NCBI GenBank assembly: GCA_036346255.1
Contig: CM070618.1
Span: 60,647,655-60,711,654 of the forward strand
Direction of reading: 5' to 3'
Source: Ampelocalamus luodianensis
Taxonomy: Eukaryota; Streptophyta; Magnoliopsida; Poales; Poaceae
DNA: 64,000 bases
Shown here: positions 1-11,589 of the stretch, in pieces
How positions within the stretch are numbered: the first letter of the stretch is position 1
Layout: every line of letters begins with the position of its first letter
The notes under the pieces: model-generated
Seen by the model: only the letters and a program-made list of their open reading frames with translations
What the model was told of the DNA's origin: nothing
Database searches by the model: none
Made by a program: the position numbers and the translations under genes

Positions 1-3000
1 AGATGCGCAGCACTATTGCGAAGCTATCACGGGCCTTGGCCGGCTCCGCCGTGGCGCGTAGCGCCGGTGAGCCGCCGAACAGCCGCACGGGAGCGTTGTC
101 GTACCCCGACCAGCACTGTAGCTGGGAGGTTACGGCAAATGACGATCTTTAATTACCTAATGATTGGCTTAGCCTTTAATCGATGTCTTAAGCGGCGCTA
201 CTGTTTCGCTTACACGCGGGCCTCATGTACTGAAAACGGGAACGTTGAGGTTAAAGCCACGGTGGCTGACATGTGGGCCCTAGGCTTTAAGTCCCGTGCA
301 CCGTGCGCGTGCGCCGGTGGACTAAGTTTCGTGGACCAAGTCTCTGACAGACGGGACCCACATGTCAGTTAGAATTGTTAATCCTGAGTTAAATGGAAAA
401 GCCCACTGTTCTCCGGGCCTGCGTGCCAGCTACTGCGGCTAGCACACGGCTCGGTGAGAAAAGGTTAAAATGACATATAAAATTCGAAATCCATTTATTT
501 GTAAGCTGAAAAATATGTATAACTTTGAAAATACATAACTAATTCATTTTAACTCCAAAATGAGTGAAACCACTTCTGATAATTTTTATTTTTAATAAAC
601 TTTATGTTAAAATTGGTTTCAACCTTGTCTCGGTAACAGAGAGCATTATTTTGGAAAATGAGCTATTAACACTATAAATTCTATAATAGAAAAAGGCTGA
701 TAACTTTAAAAATTCATAAGTAATTCTTGGAAATTCCAAAAACAGTGAAATCAGTTTTGATAATTTCTATTTCAAATGAACTTAATTATAAAAGTGGTTT
801 CAAACTTACCTCTGTCACAGAAACTATAGTTTGAGGAAAATAATCCTAAAAGGCATTATTTTTACACTATTAATGCTGATAACTTTAGAAATCAATAACT
901 AAATCATGAAAACTCCAATGGAAGCAAACTCAACTGCTTTGAACTTTTAATAATATTGCCTATTTATCCATGTAATCCATGTACTCACCACTGCTCTACA
1001 AATTTTCACCTCATAATTAAATTACTCAAAGAGGACATATCAAAAACTGAAATTCGAACCATCATAACTTTGACATACTAAATCAAAATAGAATAATTCT
1101 TTCACCAAAAATCATCTAAAATCATGACTTAGCTACTGTAGAAAAATCATGCATTTTTTAGTACTTTGATTTTTTGAGTATTTCTCGATGTTTATTCGGT
1201 ATTGTATTTATATAGATTCCGAGCCTATCGATATTGACACATACGCTACTGAGGGAGAGCAATTAGCCTACCAACAAGGCAAGCATCATTTCAACTTTCT
1301 TTTGCATCATATTTGATCCCAGTTTTTGTTAAGTTAGTGCAATGGTAATTGCTTGCATGCTATTTTGATAATGTTGCTATTTTGTGATGAATAATTAGAC
1401 ACATCCTATTATCTTGTCATTGTGGCTATCCATGAATTATTCCAGTACTGAAATGCTTATGATAGGATGTGTGAAATTATATTGTTCGGGTTTGCTTAGC
1501 CATGCAAGTCTAGAAACGGTAGTCTGGTTGTCGGGAATAACCCGACAATTATGGGATAAACACAACTTTCATTATATACCGTTGTTTCAGATCTTAGTAT
1601 CTGTTTTATGAGTTAAAGTTTGTCATTTTAAATGAGCTTTTGGTCTGGAAAAGTGTTGGTTAGTGATGGTGCTTTGTGCACGAGATTTGGGTAAGTGGTG
1701 GACTTGTCTGGACAATTAAGGGCCGAACTTTGGTAATGTCGTTGATTCAAGTACATTCGTGCTACCACACGCGGGTTGGGAGCCGTATGGTTAAGTAGGG
1801 GGAAGGTTTGTTGTGTTGAGTCCCACGGTGGTGAAATTGTAAGGGCATGGGACCGAGAAATCCCATGTTTTCCTTTTGGGCCAATAGGATGGAGACGTTA
1901 ACGTCTTGTGTTTCCTAGAGCCACAGGTTGAGGACTTAGCCCAATGGATTTTATTGCTAAAAACGACCATATCTTGATTTACCCGGCCGGCATATCATAG
2001 GAAGTATGCTATATTCGGAGGCATCTGGAGGCTTACGGGCTAATCAATTCGTGTGGGTAAAGTAGTACACCCCTGCAGGGTATAAATCTATTCGAATAGC
2101 CATGTCCACGGTTATGGACAATCGCTTGAGTTCGGGAGTTACTATTGTTAGACTTGGAATTAAAATTGTGGTTATAACTTGGTATTGTCATGAATGGGAT
2201 GTTCATGCTTGTTGTTGTATCAAAGTGGACAGCCACTTTGCTAATTGGATGATTTATTTGTTATTCAATTCATTACTTGTTCACATGCTTTACTTCTACT
2301 TCAAATCTGATTTGGAAATGGCACTTGAAAAACTAGTATGTGTAGGTTGTTCAGTGTTGCGTCTCTTTCGCAAAACTAAGCCAATATGAGCCTTTCCTTT
2401 GAATGACCTTATGCATAACTATTTTTATTTGTGTAAGACTTGCGAGTACTCTTTGGTACTCAGCCAGATGTTTGTTGGCTTTTACAGGTGAGGAAGATAT
2501 TGAGACCAATGAGCTTGTCGGTGTCGATTTAGGCGACACTGATGAGTAGTATGCTATCTCTTAACTCCCAGTCGGTTGCCGATGGGTTATGGGGCATACC
2601 ATTGCTGGCATTTTGGTTTATTTACTTGTTTCCGCTGTTACTTTATGAACTCGTTAAATTTGGTCGGTCGGCCACTTGTATTAGTTGTAAACTTGAAACT
2701 ATGATGTATGACTTTTGTACTATTTATGTATGAGTGTTGTATGGATGTGATCAACATTGTATGAGAGTATGGTTATATTGGTCGCTGATCTTGGGAGCCA
2801 ATATAAGTCATACTCGCTGTTCATGGCTTCCTATTTAACTCACTAAGTGTAGTGCTCGACTTGTTGGAGAACCGACAATCATGTAGTGCTCGCAGAGGAG
2901 CGGCGCGCATGATCGTCGGGGCTCTAGTTTTAGTTAAGCCTCTCATTTAGATTGAGTTAAGTTGGAATCCATTCACCGGAGGTCCAGAGTTATGTCCTTA

Positions 3001-3417
3001 AGACCATGCTTAGTCTCGGTCTTATGGAGATAACCCGGGGTCCCCACAAGTAGTTTTATGTTCACACGCACACTACCATGAAACCTTGGTAGATGATTAA
3101 ATTTCAGATCGTACCTTAATAAATGGGCAAACTGTTTAAGGGATTGATTATGGTTATGTTTACCCGTTGGATTATTTGTAATAATGATGAGTAGCTTATT
3201 CTTTTGGTTAATTGTGATTATGGTTTAGACTTTTAGTATACCATGATGCCTAATGTTTATTCAGCAAGTGGAATTCTTTATTTTGATACTTGTTCATGTT
3301 GATACTCCTAGTAAAGTGAGGAGATGCTGCCGGACTTTAGTAAAGTGTCATGGAGTTAATTTGCTTTGTTGTTAGCTTGGTAGCATTCCAGTCTGCTGTT
3401 GGGGCTGGGGTGTTACA
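1..3417 (+). mobile_element. LTR-retrotransposon terminal sequence (right part of a long LTR, left end outside window)
   Basis: The block ends in GGGGTGTTACA at 3,417 and is followed directly by Tat-element RNase H sequence (TTGTCGCCGAATGG) that is continuous in copy B near 58,557, so 3,417/3,418 is an insertion junction. Read on the other strand, its terminus (TGTAACACCCC... GGAATGCTACCA) resembles the start of the Tekay-like LTR at 9,308, so it is probably a related LTR in the opposite orientation. It is AT-rich with no long ORF, which is usual for long grass LTRs. Whether it is a solo LTR or the 3' LTR of a full element cannot be decided, because the left end and its TSD (expected TTGTC) lie outside. 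I see no gene in it; short ORFs here are not credible. Confidence 0.6.
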
Positions 3418-4666
3418 TTGTCGCCGAATGGATAAATCCTGAACCTGTTCAGGATCCTCAGTACGATTCCCACAACCAGTGGATGATGTAATTTTATGGG
3501 TCACTTACTATAAGTGGCTCAGGGGCTGGGGTGGTCCTGAAATCTCCTACCGGAGAGACCTTAAAGTATGTCATACAATTAAACTTTCAGGCCACTAACA
3601 ACGTGGCAGAGTACGAAGGTTTGCTAGCTGGCATACGAGCCGCTAAAACGCTCTCGATTCGTTGACTACTCATGAGATGTAACATCCCTAATTTGTAGAG
3701 TTTTTGAAAAAATTTCAAATTTTTTTTAAAAAAATAACCAATTGGTTTAATTAAGTTGCAAAAGCTTAAATTTAAATTTAGAAATAAAAAACCATTTAAT
3801 TTGAATTAATCAGACTTCAATTAAATCAAAAGGTGGTTTATTTGAGTTTCCTGGATTTTATTTGGATTTTAAGTCTTTTCTTGCTTTTTCTGGATTTTAG
3901 AATTGGTTTTCCTTTTTGCCCGAAGTTAAAATCTATTTTGTTTGCAAAACTAAAAGCTAAAGTATAGTTAAAAGTATTTTTATTAAGTTCTAAATAATTC
4001 AAGGGACTTCTTTGGTATTTTTATTAAGTATTTTTATTTTGTTTCCGCTGCAAGTTATCTTTGGTTGTTAAGTCCTGTGTGGCAACTCTGTAAGACTTGA
4101 CCATAAGGTTCTTTTGCTACCAAGTAATATTAATTTGTCCAGTTCATCGTTAATTGATTGTATGGTTATGATTACACCTATGTTGTAACTGTGCGAGCTA
4201 GCTACTAATCTGGGACTAGTTCAGAATGCACAAAGGGTCCTGGGGTTGCATACCCGGGGTCCCGACTTGAGAGGAGACTCTCAACTGGTCGTGAATCAAG
4301 TCAGAAAAGAGTACCAGTGCTCTAATCCGACAATGTCTCGGTACTTATCGAAAGTCCAAAACTTGAAAAGCATTTTGTTGGTTTCGAGGTACAATTTATC
4401 CCTTGAAAGGATAATTTTCTCACAGACCAACTTGCTCGTATAGCTTCTTCCCGATTCATAGTACCAAAAGGAGTTTTCTTGGAGCAACTCCAGAAGTCGT
4501 CCCTGGTCGAAGAACCAGAGACACCTCCTATTGAGACAGCCGAATACGAGGATATCTGGATGACTCCTATCTACGAGTATCTTCAAATGGGTTCTGTACC
4601 CGACGACGACCTCGAGGCAGATCGATTTTCCCGAAAGGCCAAAATGTATACTTTGGTTGAAGGTGT
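3418..4666 (+). pseudogene. Tat RNase H domain fragment (copy A), interrupted
   Basis: Translation gives FVAEWTNPEPVQDPQYD, then a D-G-S-type strand, GSGAGVVLKSPTGE and ATNNVAEYEGLLAGIRAAK. After the solo LTR it resumes at 4,273 with RGDSQLVVNQVRKEYQCSN and YNLSLERIIFSQTNLL. This is the RNase H fold that follows the conventional RNase H in Tat elements (probably the second, archaeal-type domain). The same segment is at 58,557-58,980 in copy B. Stops and frame changes make it non-functional as read. It is cut at 3,677 by a solo LTR and at 4,666 by a CACTA element, and continues at 8,329. Confidence 0.72.
3678..4267. mobile_element. Solo LTR, 590 bp, TSD TGAGA
   Basis: The insert begins TGTAACATCCC and ends CCCGACT. 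It is flanked by the direct repeat TGAGA (3,673-3,677 and 4,268-4,272). Copy B (58,795-58,815) shows the uninterrupted host sequence. It is AT-rich without coding content. The expected terminal CA is CT here, so the end is mutated or miscalled. Confidence 0.7.
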
Positions 4667-4682
4667 CACTACAACACAACAC

Positions 4683-5045
4683 CCATGTAGAGACGTCCAA
4701 TCTATCGGTTAGAGACGTGTTATTTCATCTCTAGAGGACCGTAGAGTCATTTTTATAAAACGTCCTTGGAGCGCCTCCCCACGGACCGTGTCAAGAACCG
4801 TAGAGACGCTTGTAAAACATGTGTACAAGATATAAGACGCTTTATAGAGACATTAAAATTCATGTCTATGTATGTAGAGACATTTTAGTAGATACACTTA
4901 CATAACGTCTTTAATGATATAGACACGCCTGATTTGCGTGCCAACAAACATAGAGACGCTTTTACAAATAAATTCAATTCATGTGCATACAATTTATACA
5001 TATTTTATAGAGACGTTATATACGTCTCTAGGTACGCAAAAGCGT
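4683..5045. repeat. CACTA left subterminal repeat region
   Basis: The motif TAGAGACG, with variants such as TAGAGACATT and CGTCTCTA, recurs roughly every 20-60 bp in both orientations. Such subterminal motifs are the binding sites of the TNPA-type protein in En/Spm elements. The mirrored set is at the right end (8,220-8,325). Confidence 0.7.
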
Positions 5046-5431
5046 CTTTTTGGACATCTTACTGTAAATTTTTTTATTTCAAATTTAATTGGATTATTTC
5101 AAATTTGATTCGTGCATTTTGCTACAAACGAAAACATATATTGTCATATGAAGACATTATTCCACCTCATCCAAAAAAACTAGAAAGCAGTAGAGCACAT
5201 ATCGTCACATGGAAGCATCATATTATCACAATCAGCAAACTAAGAAAACTGTAGAGCATGCATGCACTTCATAGCAGCAACAAATATTTGAATTTACAGC
5301 AAGTGAAGTTCACAACTGAATCAAACATCCATATAAAAAAGGTGCAGATACATCGAAAAGATCCTATGGATTGACATAATTTTTTTTTCTAAATAGTTGG
5401 AATCTATCCATATGCTTTGTCCAGGGAAAAA

Positions 5432-5960
5432 CTAATACATGAGCTCCTCCATCTCCATTGCATTCTCTTTGTAGTCCTCAATTATCCTGCAAAGTCGGTT
5501 GAAAAAGAAATAAATGTCTGGTTAGAAAAGTGTAAGATGACAAGTTTATTTGTGAAATTAGGCGAATGTAATATACCGTGTGTTTTGTGACCGATTGAAG
5601 TTTGTTTTCTTAGCTCTTTTGATCTAAAAAGCGCAAAGGCTCTTCATGAATAATAGAGTTTAAACAACTATCAAACATTGGAATGTACTCAATGATTATA
5701 TAAAAATGGACTTACATATGGTGAGACCAAGCAACAACACAACCAATAGCATCTCTAATAGTATGTATATTTTCATATGGTCTAAACAATCTTTCATCCC
5801 CAATATTTGTAATAGTGTGAACAGTAACTACAAAATATTCATCTCCAAACATGTCTCCTCCAACCACACGTGTTTTATCTTTACTCATTAAAGCTCCTTT
5901 GGCCACAACTTTATTTTTGTTTCTTGGGTTCATCAAAAACAAGAAGATTTCACTATTATC
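5432..5960 (-). pseudogene. TNP1-like (En/Spm) protein, two 3' exons
   Basis: Two exons on the minus strand, 5,960-5,716 and 5,486-5,432, are joined by a clean intron (donor AT|GTAAGT, acceptor TGCAG|GA). The reading frame is kept through the junction to a TAG stop at 5,432. The product segment contains FLMNPRNKNKVVAKGALMS, VVGGDMFGDEYFVVTVH, RPYENIHTIRDAIGCVVAW and, in the last exon, IIEDYKENAMEMEELMY. The VVAKG...VGG...RPY...DAIG..VAW pattern is that of the TNP1/En/Spm transposase domain (Transposase_23), which binds subterminal repeats. Upstream exons were not resolved, so I treat it as a remnant, although this portion has no stops. Family assignment is from pattern recall and has not been searched. 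Confidence 0.55.
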
Positions 5961-7579
5961 CTATCGTTTAAAGAAATACAACATTTGTTATTGACTAGTA
6001 GGGTGTCCGTACGTTGCAACAGATTTTAAATAAATAATACCACAATTACTAAATTGTGTCAATGTTTAACCTAGATATGTTAAAACCGAATGGTATACCA
6101 CTGGAATTTGAAAACATGCAAAGCTGCTCCAAATATTTGGTTCTCAACATACTTTTACGATTTACAAGCCAGATTTTACTTCCTCTAAGCGACACCCATA
6201 AGGATCATCATAGGCCCCAGGTCAGTGTTGCCACTCCAGCATTAGAGTAGCTTTGGTTCTAAACATCAAGGTGACAGAAGCATGTTAAAAACTAGATTTA
6301 TGCAAACATCACAAACCTGACATAAACATCATAGCATTATCACTACTGGACTTAATGGAAAATGAACAACTTGCTTCTCTGATACTTCCATCCATGGTGA
6401 TTGGTGAGTAACAATGTATAGTCGACCGAAATTTAAAGATGTTGAATGCTTGATGTATCATGTTGACAATTAACGATAAGTAGAAAAACTAACCATGTTT
6501 CTTGCATAAAAGCACTCATCAAGTAAAATTACCGTGAAGCGACACTCAAGTCCGAGCTTTTCTCAACCAAGCTATCGACCTCTCTCCTCTTGCAAGGGCG
6601 CTCTCAATAGTTTTATCTTTGTTCGAATATTCAAATGTAAACAATTCAAATAAGCAACGAGTTGCTCGAGTGCCATAAAACAATGGTGAGATAGCGATGA
6701 GTCGGAGATCGTATTATCAAATTATTATTTTAAGTTCGGCACAAGGCAGGTGTGATCAAGGTTGCTTGTAGAGTATGCATGTCAGATCAAGCTCTATGTT
6801 TTACCAGATGCGGAGTTATTGATACTCAAGCTGGATCACACAATATGCAACCCAACTACAATGAAAGCATAAAAACGTAGACCCGATTAAGTTCAATCTG
6901 AGCCACATTAAGAAAGGCTCCTTGTGCATTCAGCTCCTTGTGCATTCGGCATGCCCTCCCATTGCCTGGTTGATCACGCTGGTCGAGTCCGTGGTCGCGT
7001 CCACGAAGGTTCCTTGTGCATTCAGCTGCCTACAATCATAGCAAATTGTAATATCCATCGGACCATAATATAGCTTACTGAACAAAACAAAAAGGCTTAT
7101 TACCAAGACAAACGGCTTGTATTATTCACTAAGTTTAGTCGAGTTCCTTGTGCATTTTTGTATACAGGGACTGAACAAAGTAAAATGAACTGAAACATAA
7201 ACCCTGCCGTGGCAGCAGTAGAGCAAGCTGTAAGCAAAACTCATGGCTAAAAGGCTTCCTAAAGACAATCTAACAATATGACCAAGATCAAGCGGAGAAA
7301 GGACAACTGAAAATAAGAACAATCGACGAACCTAAAAAATAAGATCAAACAGGCACAGGGCCCCTAAAATGCTTGGTACGGCCCTTGAATCACGCCTCGA
7401 TCAGACGAACCTAGCAATCGACAATCATATCATAATTTCTACTTTTGGGAATGACTAGTTGAATGCCCCGTGCATGCAACGAATAAACAATAAAATAATT
7501 TTTCCCCTCGATGCCTCGATCATTCATTTATTTCAATTTAGCACTTGTTCAGTGAATGCAAATTGACTCCTCCTATGAC

Positions 7580-8220
7580 TCATACCTCCTGGAGGTGAGT
7601 AGAGGCGACCGCCGCAACTTTGGAAACCACAGGGCGCCCTCCCTCCGCCTGGTCGATCCCTTTCAACTCAGCGAGCGGTGAAGAGGGCGTCCGTGAGGTT
7701 TCCTGCAGGCCATGACTGCGCATGACACCGGTCGAGTCCATGGTCGCGCCCATCACGTCCACGAAGGTGACGCAGCCGTCGTTGCCCCCAGTGACAGAGA
7801 GCAGCACGCCCTAGCACCTCGCCTCAGCTTGGATCGACGACGCGGAGGAGGACGTCGTGGGGGCGGGCGCGGCGCTAGTGAAGGAGCCGTCGTTGACCGC
7901 GAAGGAGGCGGCCGCCAGCGTGGAGGCGTGGGCGGAGGAGCAGCGCGGCGCGCGGCGGCGAGTCGCGACTCGCGATGGCGTGGGCCGCGGAGGAGAGGTG
8001 GCCGCCGGGCGTGGGGCGAGCGCGCGCTGGGCGTGGAGGAAGGTGCGGAGGAGGCGGCCGCCGGCGTGGAGGAGGGCGCGGACGAGAGGCGGGAGGCGGC
8101 ACGACATCGGCGGCCAGTTGATTTACATTGGGATGTTGGGAGGTTGAAGAAGTGGGAGTTGGAGAGCGAGGCGTGGGAGGTGGAGAGATGTCTATGGTCG
8201 AGATTCAGTGACGTGATATA
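7580..8220 (-). other. GC-rich block inside the CACTA element
   Basis: A sharply GC-rich segment (CGG/GCC runs, many long overlapping ORFs on both strands) sits next to the right end, whereas the rest of the element is AT-rich. Grass CACTA elements often have a GC-rich leader/first exon at the promoter end, which fits the minus-strand gene ending at 5,432. A shorter related piece (GGTCGAGTCCGTGGTCGCG) occurs at 6,970-7,015. The ORFs here are low-complexity Arg/Ala/Pro/Gly and I do not assign a protein. Confidence 0.4.
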
Positions 8221-8325
8221 AAACGTCTTGAGAAACATCTTTACATACAAGATGTTTTCAGACGTAGAGACGAACACAAAAGCGTTAAAACAAGAGCGTC
8301 TTTATATGATAGTTTTGTTGTAGTG
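8220..8325. repeat. CACTA right subterminal repeats and TIR
   Basis: AACGTCTTGAG, GACGTAGAGACGAAC, AAAGCG and GAGCGTCTTT mirror the left-end TAGAGACG set. The block closes with the inverted terminal GTTGTAGTG at 8,325. Confidence 0.65.
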
Positions 8326-8328
8326 TGT

Positions 8329-9090
8329 CCTCTATAAAAGAGGCACTCAAGGGGTGCTCATGCGATGCATTCCGTAGAGCGAAGGATTAAAACTCTTTCA
8401 AGACATACACGGAGGCATCTGTGGAACTCATACTTCCTACAGAACGCTAGTCGGTAAGGCCTTTCGACAAGGTTTCTATTGGCCAACAGCCCTCTACGGT
8501 ACTAAGGAGCTAGTTAAAAAATGTGTGCAATGCCAGTTTCATAGCAGGCAAATACACCAACCAGCTCAGGCATTACAAACAATCCCTTTATCTTGGCCTT
8601 TTGCGACCTAGGGTCTCGATATCCTAGGACCGTTACCCAGAGCTCCAGGTCGATTCGAATTCCTTTTTGTGGCTATTGATACGTTCACAAAATGGATAGA
8701 AGCTGAACCTGTGACTGGGATAACAACATAAGAAGCAAAAAGGTTTATGATGAGATGCGTGATAACTCGATTTGGGGTACCTAGTCGAATAATCACAGAT
8801 AATGGTAAGCAATTTTCGAGCGCAAAATTTCAAGAATTTTGTGACGAGTTGGGTACCAAGTTGTGTTACGCCTCCGTCACCCATCTCCAAAACAATGGGG
8901 CGATCGAAAGAGCGAATGGCCAAATAATGCAGGGGATTAAAACTCGAGTCTTCGACCAACTTGTCAAGCGCTCGGGAGCTTGGGTACAAGAATTACCCTC
9001 CGTACTATAGGCAATTTGTACTACCACTAGTCGGGCTACAGGTGAAACACCTTTCTTTCTAGTCTTTGGTGCCGATGCCATGCTCCTGCC
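8329..9090 (+). pseudogene. Tat integrase fragment (copy A)
   Basis: Continuing across the CACTA insertion, the sequence encodes the zinc-binding end (VKKCVQCQFHSRQIH), then GLDILGPLPRAPGRFEFLFV, AIDTFTKWIEAEPV, and TRFGVPSRIITDNGKQFSSA with FCDELGTK, NNGAIERANGQ at 8,747-9,010. The integrase catalytic pattern (D in AIDTFTKW, D in IITDNG, E in IERANG) is recognisable. In-frame stops occur near 8,610 and 8,730 and the ORF ends early at 9,010. After about 9,090 the sequence jumps to the far side of the element (equivalent of 62,085 in copy B), so the integrase C-terminus is deleted. Confidence 0.75.
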
Positions 9091-9307
9091 ACAACTGCTG
9101 GGTTGCAGAGTTGGCCTCCTAAAGCTTATTTAGAAGGACAGTTATTTCATCCCTGAACTATTTCGTTTCGGCTTTCTCGTAATCGAGCGAATCAACCAAG
9201 GTCTTTTCGTCGCTCTTGAACCTGCAAAGGTTAAGGGTAGATATGAACACAGAGGCAAGTGGTTTTACAACCATTCTCATAGTCGTAAGTATTTCTGCGA
9301 CTATTAC
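9090..9307 (-). pseudogene. Distal remnant of the Tat antisense gene (copy A)
   Basis: This stretch matches 62,065-62,235 of copy B (CAAGGTCTTTTCGTCGCTCTT is shared) and belongs to the terminal part of the antisense gene and its intron. A palindrome unit lies at 9,280-9,303 (TAGTCGTA...CTGCGACTA), just before the chromovirus insertion at 9,308. It continues at 18,780. Confidence 0.5.
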
Positions 9308-11526
9308 TGTAACACCCCAACTCAGCATGAGCCTGGAATGCTACTATCCTAAGCTAAACCACAAAATTTCGACGTAACCTCTTTGGTATACGACAATACG
9401 GAGGTTTTTCACAATAAATCATAAAACAATAATAAAATCAGATATAAGACTTAATCATAAATTCTAATTAACCGACTAAGTTAACACCTTGGCTATTCAG
9501 AAGTCAAGATGCTAACCACCAATTTAACATAAGCCATAAATCATAAAACTTCTCAATAACATCGATCAATCCTCAAAGATCATAAAAGAATGTCATCCAA
9601 GACTAGATTTATTTATTACAATCTGAAAGTTAACATAATAGAGTCTTTATTCATTCTTGCAATGGAACTAAGGTGAAGTGCATTATTCGAGTAGTGCATG
9701 TCTACTCCCTCCCAAGATAACCTCATCAGCGATCACCTAGAAATAGATAAACAAAGCAAGGGTGAGTCCATGACTCAGCAAGTACAATAATTAAAAACAC
9801 ATTTATCAATACGAATAAGACCTACACGGCCTCGACATTAATCATAACACAAATGAGTACTTATGATGACATGAAATGAATGCTTAAACATCAAGGGAAT
9901 GGACTGCACACACACATATACGGTATAGTCGGTGAACACCGTCGGTGTTCACTCAAGCCCGCATCTTAACAAAAATGCGGGGATCCACTTCCGTATGAAG
10001 AACGTTTCATCGGGTGTCAACATTGCCCATATTGGAATTAATGGGTCTTACTCAACCATCCCGGAATTGATGGTCTCCTCATCCACTCCGTGGGCGGCAA
10101 AAGATAATGAATGCATGAAGCAACTTAATGAGTATAACATTACCATCATTTCTATTCATGAAACCAACATAGAAACAAAACATGGATATTTCACTTCATA
10201 CTACACAAGAGTTATCACAGCACGCACATATCAACAACCACAATGCACAAACGTTTAGATCAACAATGTACTTGCCTTCGCGTTGAGGCGCGTTAGTCGA
10301 AGCGATGGCGTTCCTAAACTCGAAGCTCCGCCGCCTAACCAATGAAATAAAATCAATAAGAACACCAAAATACCCAATTCTACTAATCAACGCTATACAC
10401 CGCTTCCCCGAAGACTCTAGTCGATAATACAAAACTTAAACTGAAATCAACAATTTATGTCATAACTTAATTCTGGACAGCGCACGGTAAATGACATATC
10501 TTAAGATCTGGAAGTCGAAAGAGGTGAACACAATTTCTGTAGCTTCTTAACTGACTAATCTACAATACTCTAGTTGACGTGATAAACCAATTTGGCCAAT
10601 TTAATGGGTTAATAATTGCTTGAACTTTCAGTACAGAAACTGTCTACAGAATGAACAGCAGAAATAAAAGATCATAACTTTCATTAGGTAACTCCAAATT
10701 GAACGTTCTTTACCAATCTGAAAAGGTCATCGAATCCTCTACAATAACCTAGTTGGGTGAACTTTCAGTTTCGACCAATTTCCCTTTCAAAATTTAGGAA
10801 ATAACCAGACAGTTTATTCTCATCAGATTTCTGGCAGCAGGTACTAAAACATCCATAACTTTTGACTCGGACCTCGGAATCAAGTGAACTTGGTGTCCAC
10901 TGAAACTTAAGAACGAGGCCTAGATATCTCTAGGAGACCAAACCTTCAGATTCTGCCTAAAAACAACCGAAACAATCCCTCCAACATACAGGACAGAATC
11001 AGTCTTTACACGCAGCGAGTCTGCCTAGATAATTATGAATCCAAATCGCTTCTACCAACAAACAAAACAATGAGACTCGGCATCGTTACCCTTGCTGCAA
11101 CCAGGAGTAGGTAGGCGAATCACGGAGAAGACGATCTCCCTCCTTCTCACCTCTTTTGCCCCAAACAAGCTGCTGTCCTCCTCAACTCCTTGCGCAACCG
11201 GCAGCGGAGAGAAGGTCGAAGGCCGGTTGGGAGGCAAACCAGCAGGACCAGCACCCGGGAGGTTGGGGCGACTCCTAGGGGCAGGGGTGCGAGGGGAAGA
11301 GAGGAGGAAGGGAGGCGGCGGCCAAAGGGAAGATGGGGGTTCGGCCAGGGGAAGGAAAAGGGGGCTGGTTAGGGTTTAGAGGGAGGCGCATGGGCCTAAG
11401 CCCATGGCCGCCAAGGGTTGGAAAGGCTACCCAGAGGCCCACGACCTAAACAACTCCAAAACGAGAGTTTTAAGCTTTAGGAGTTCCCGATTAATTTCTT
11501 TCTTTCAGAAGAAAACAGGTATGACA
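9308..11526 (-). repeat. 3' LTR of the chromovirus (in coding sense)
   Basis: 2,219 bp with TG...CA ends. It contains an AT-rich part (9,310-11,050) and a GC-rich part (11,090-11,420). It aligns from end to end with 16,541-18,774. Confidence 0.92.
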
Positions 11527-11545
11527 TTCTACCCCCTTGCAGAGT
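11527..11545 (-). promoter_or_regulatory. Polypurine tract of the chromovirus
   Basis: On the minus strand GCAAGGGGGTAGAA immediately precedes the 3' LTR start TGTCATACC. This is the usual plus-strand priming site position. Confidence 0.75.
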
Positions 11546-11589
11546 CGACCCGAGTGCGCTCAAACGGACACAAGAGCGAAGTCTAAGGA

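Larger units (their letters stand above)
4667..8325 (-). mobile_element. CACTA (En/Spm) element, non-autonomous, 3.66 kb
   Basis: It starts CACTACAACACAAC and ends with the inverted GTTTTGTTGTAGTG, a 14-bp terminal inverted repeat with one mismatch. TSD TGT is at 4,664-4,666 and 8,326-8,328. The insertion splits the Tat pol sequence: 4,640-4,666 plus 8,329-8,370 equals the continuous stretch 59,165-59,220 in copy B, which gives a direct empty-site check. Subterminal copies of TAGAGACG fill both ends. A TNP1-like 3' coding portion lies at 5,432-5,960 on the minus strand and a GC-rich block at 7,580-8,220 looks like its 5' end. No TNP2/transposase DDE region is seen, so it probably depends on a partner element. 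Confidence 0.9.

Noticed and set aside
7712..8277. Long overlapping ORFs on both strands in the CACTA GC-rich block
   Set aside because: High GC removes stop codons by chance; the translations are low-complexity Arg/Ala/Pro/Gly and differ by frame without any conserved motif.
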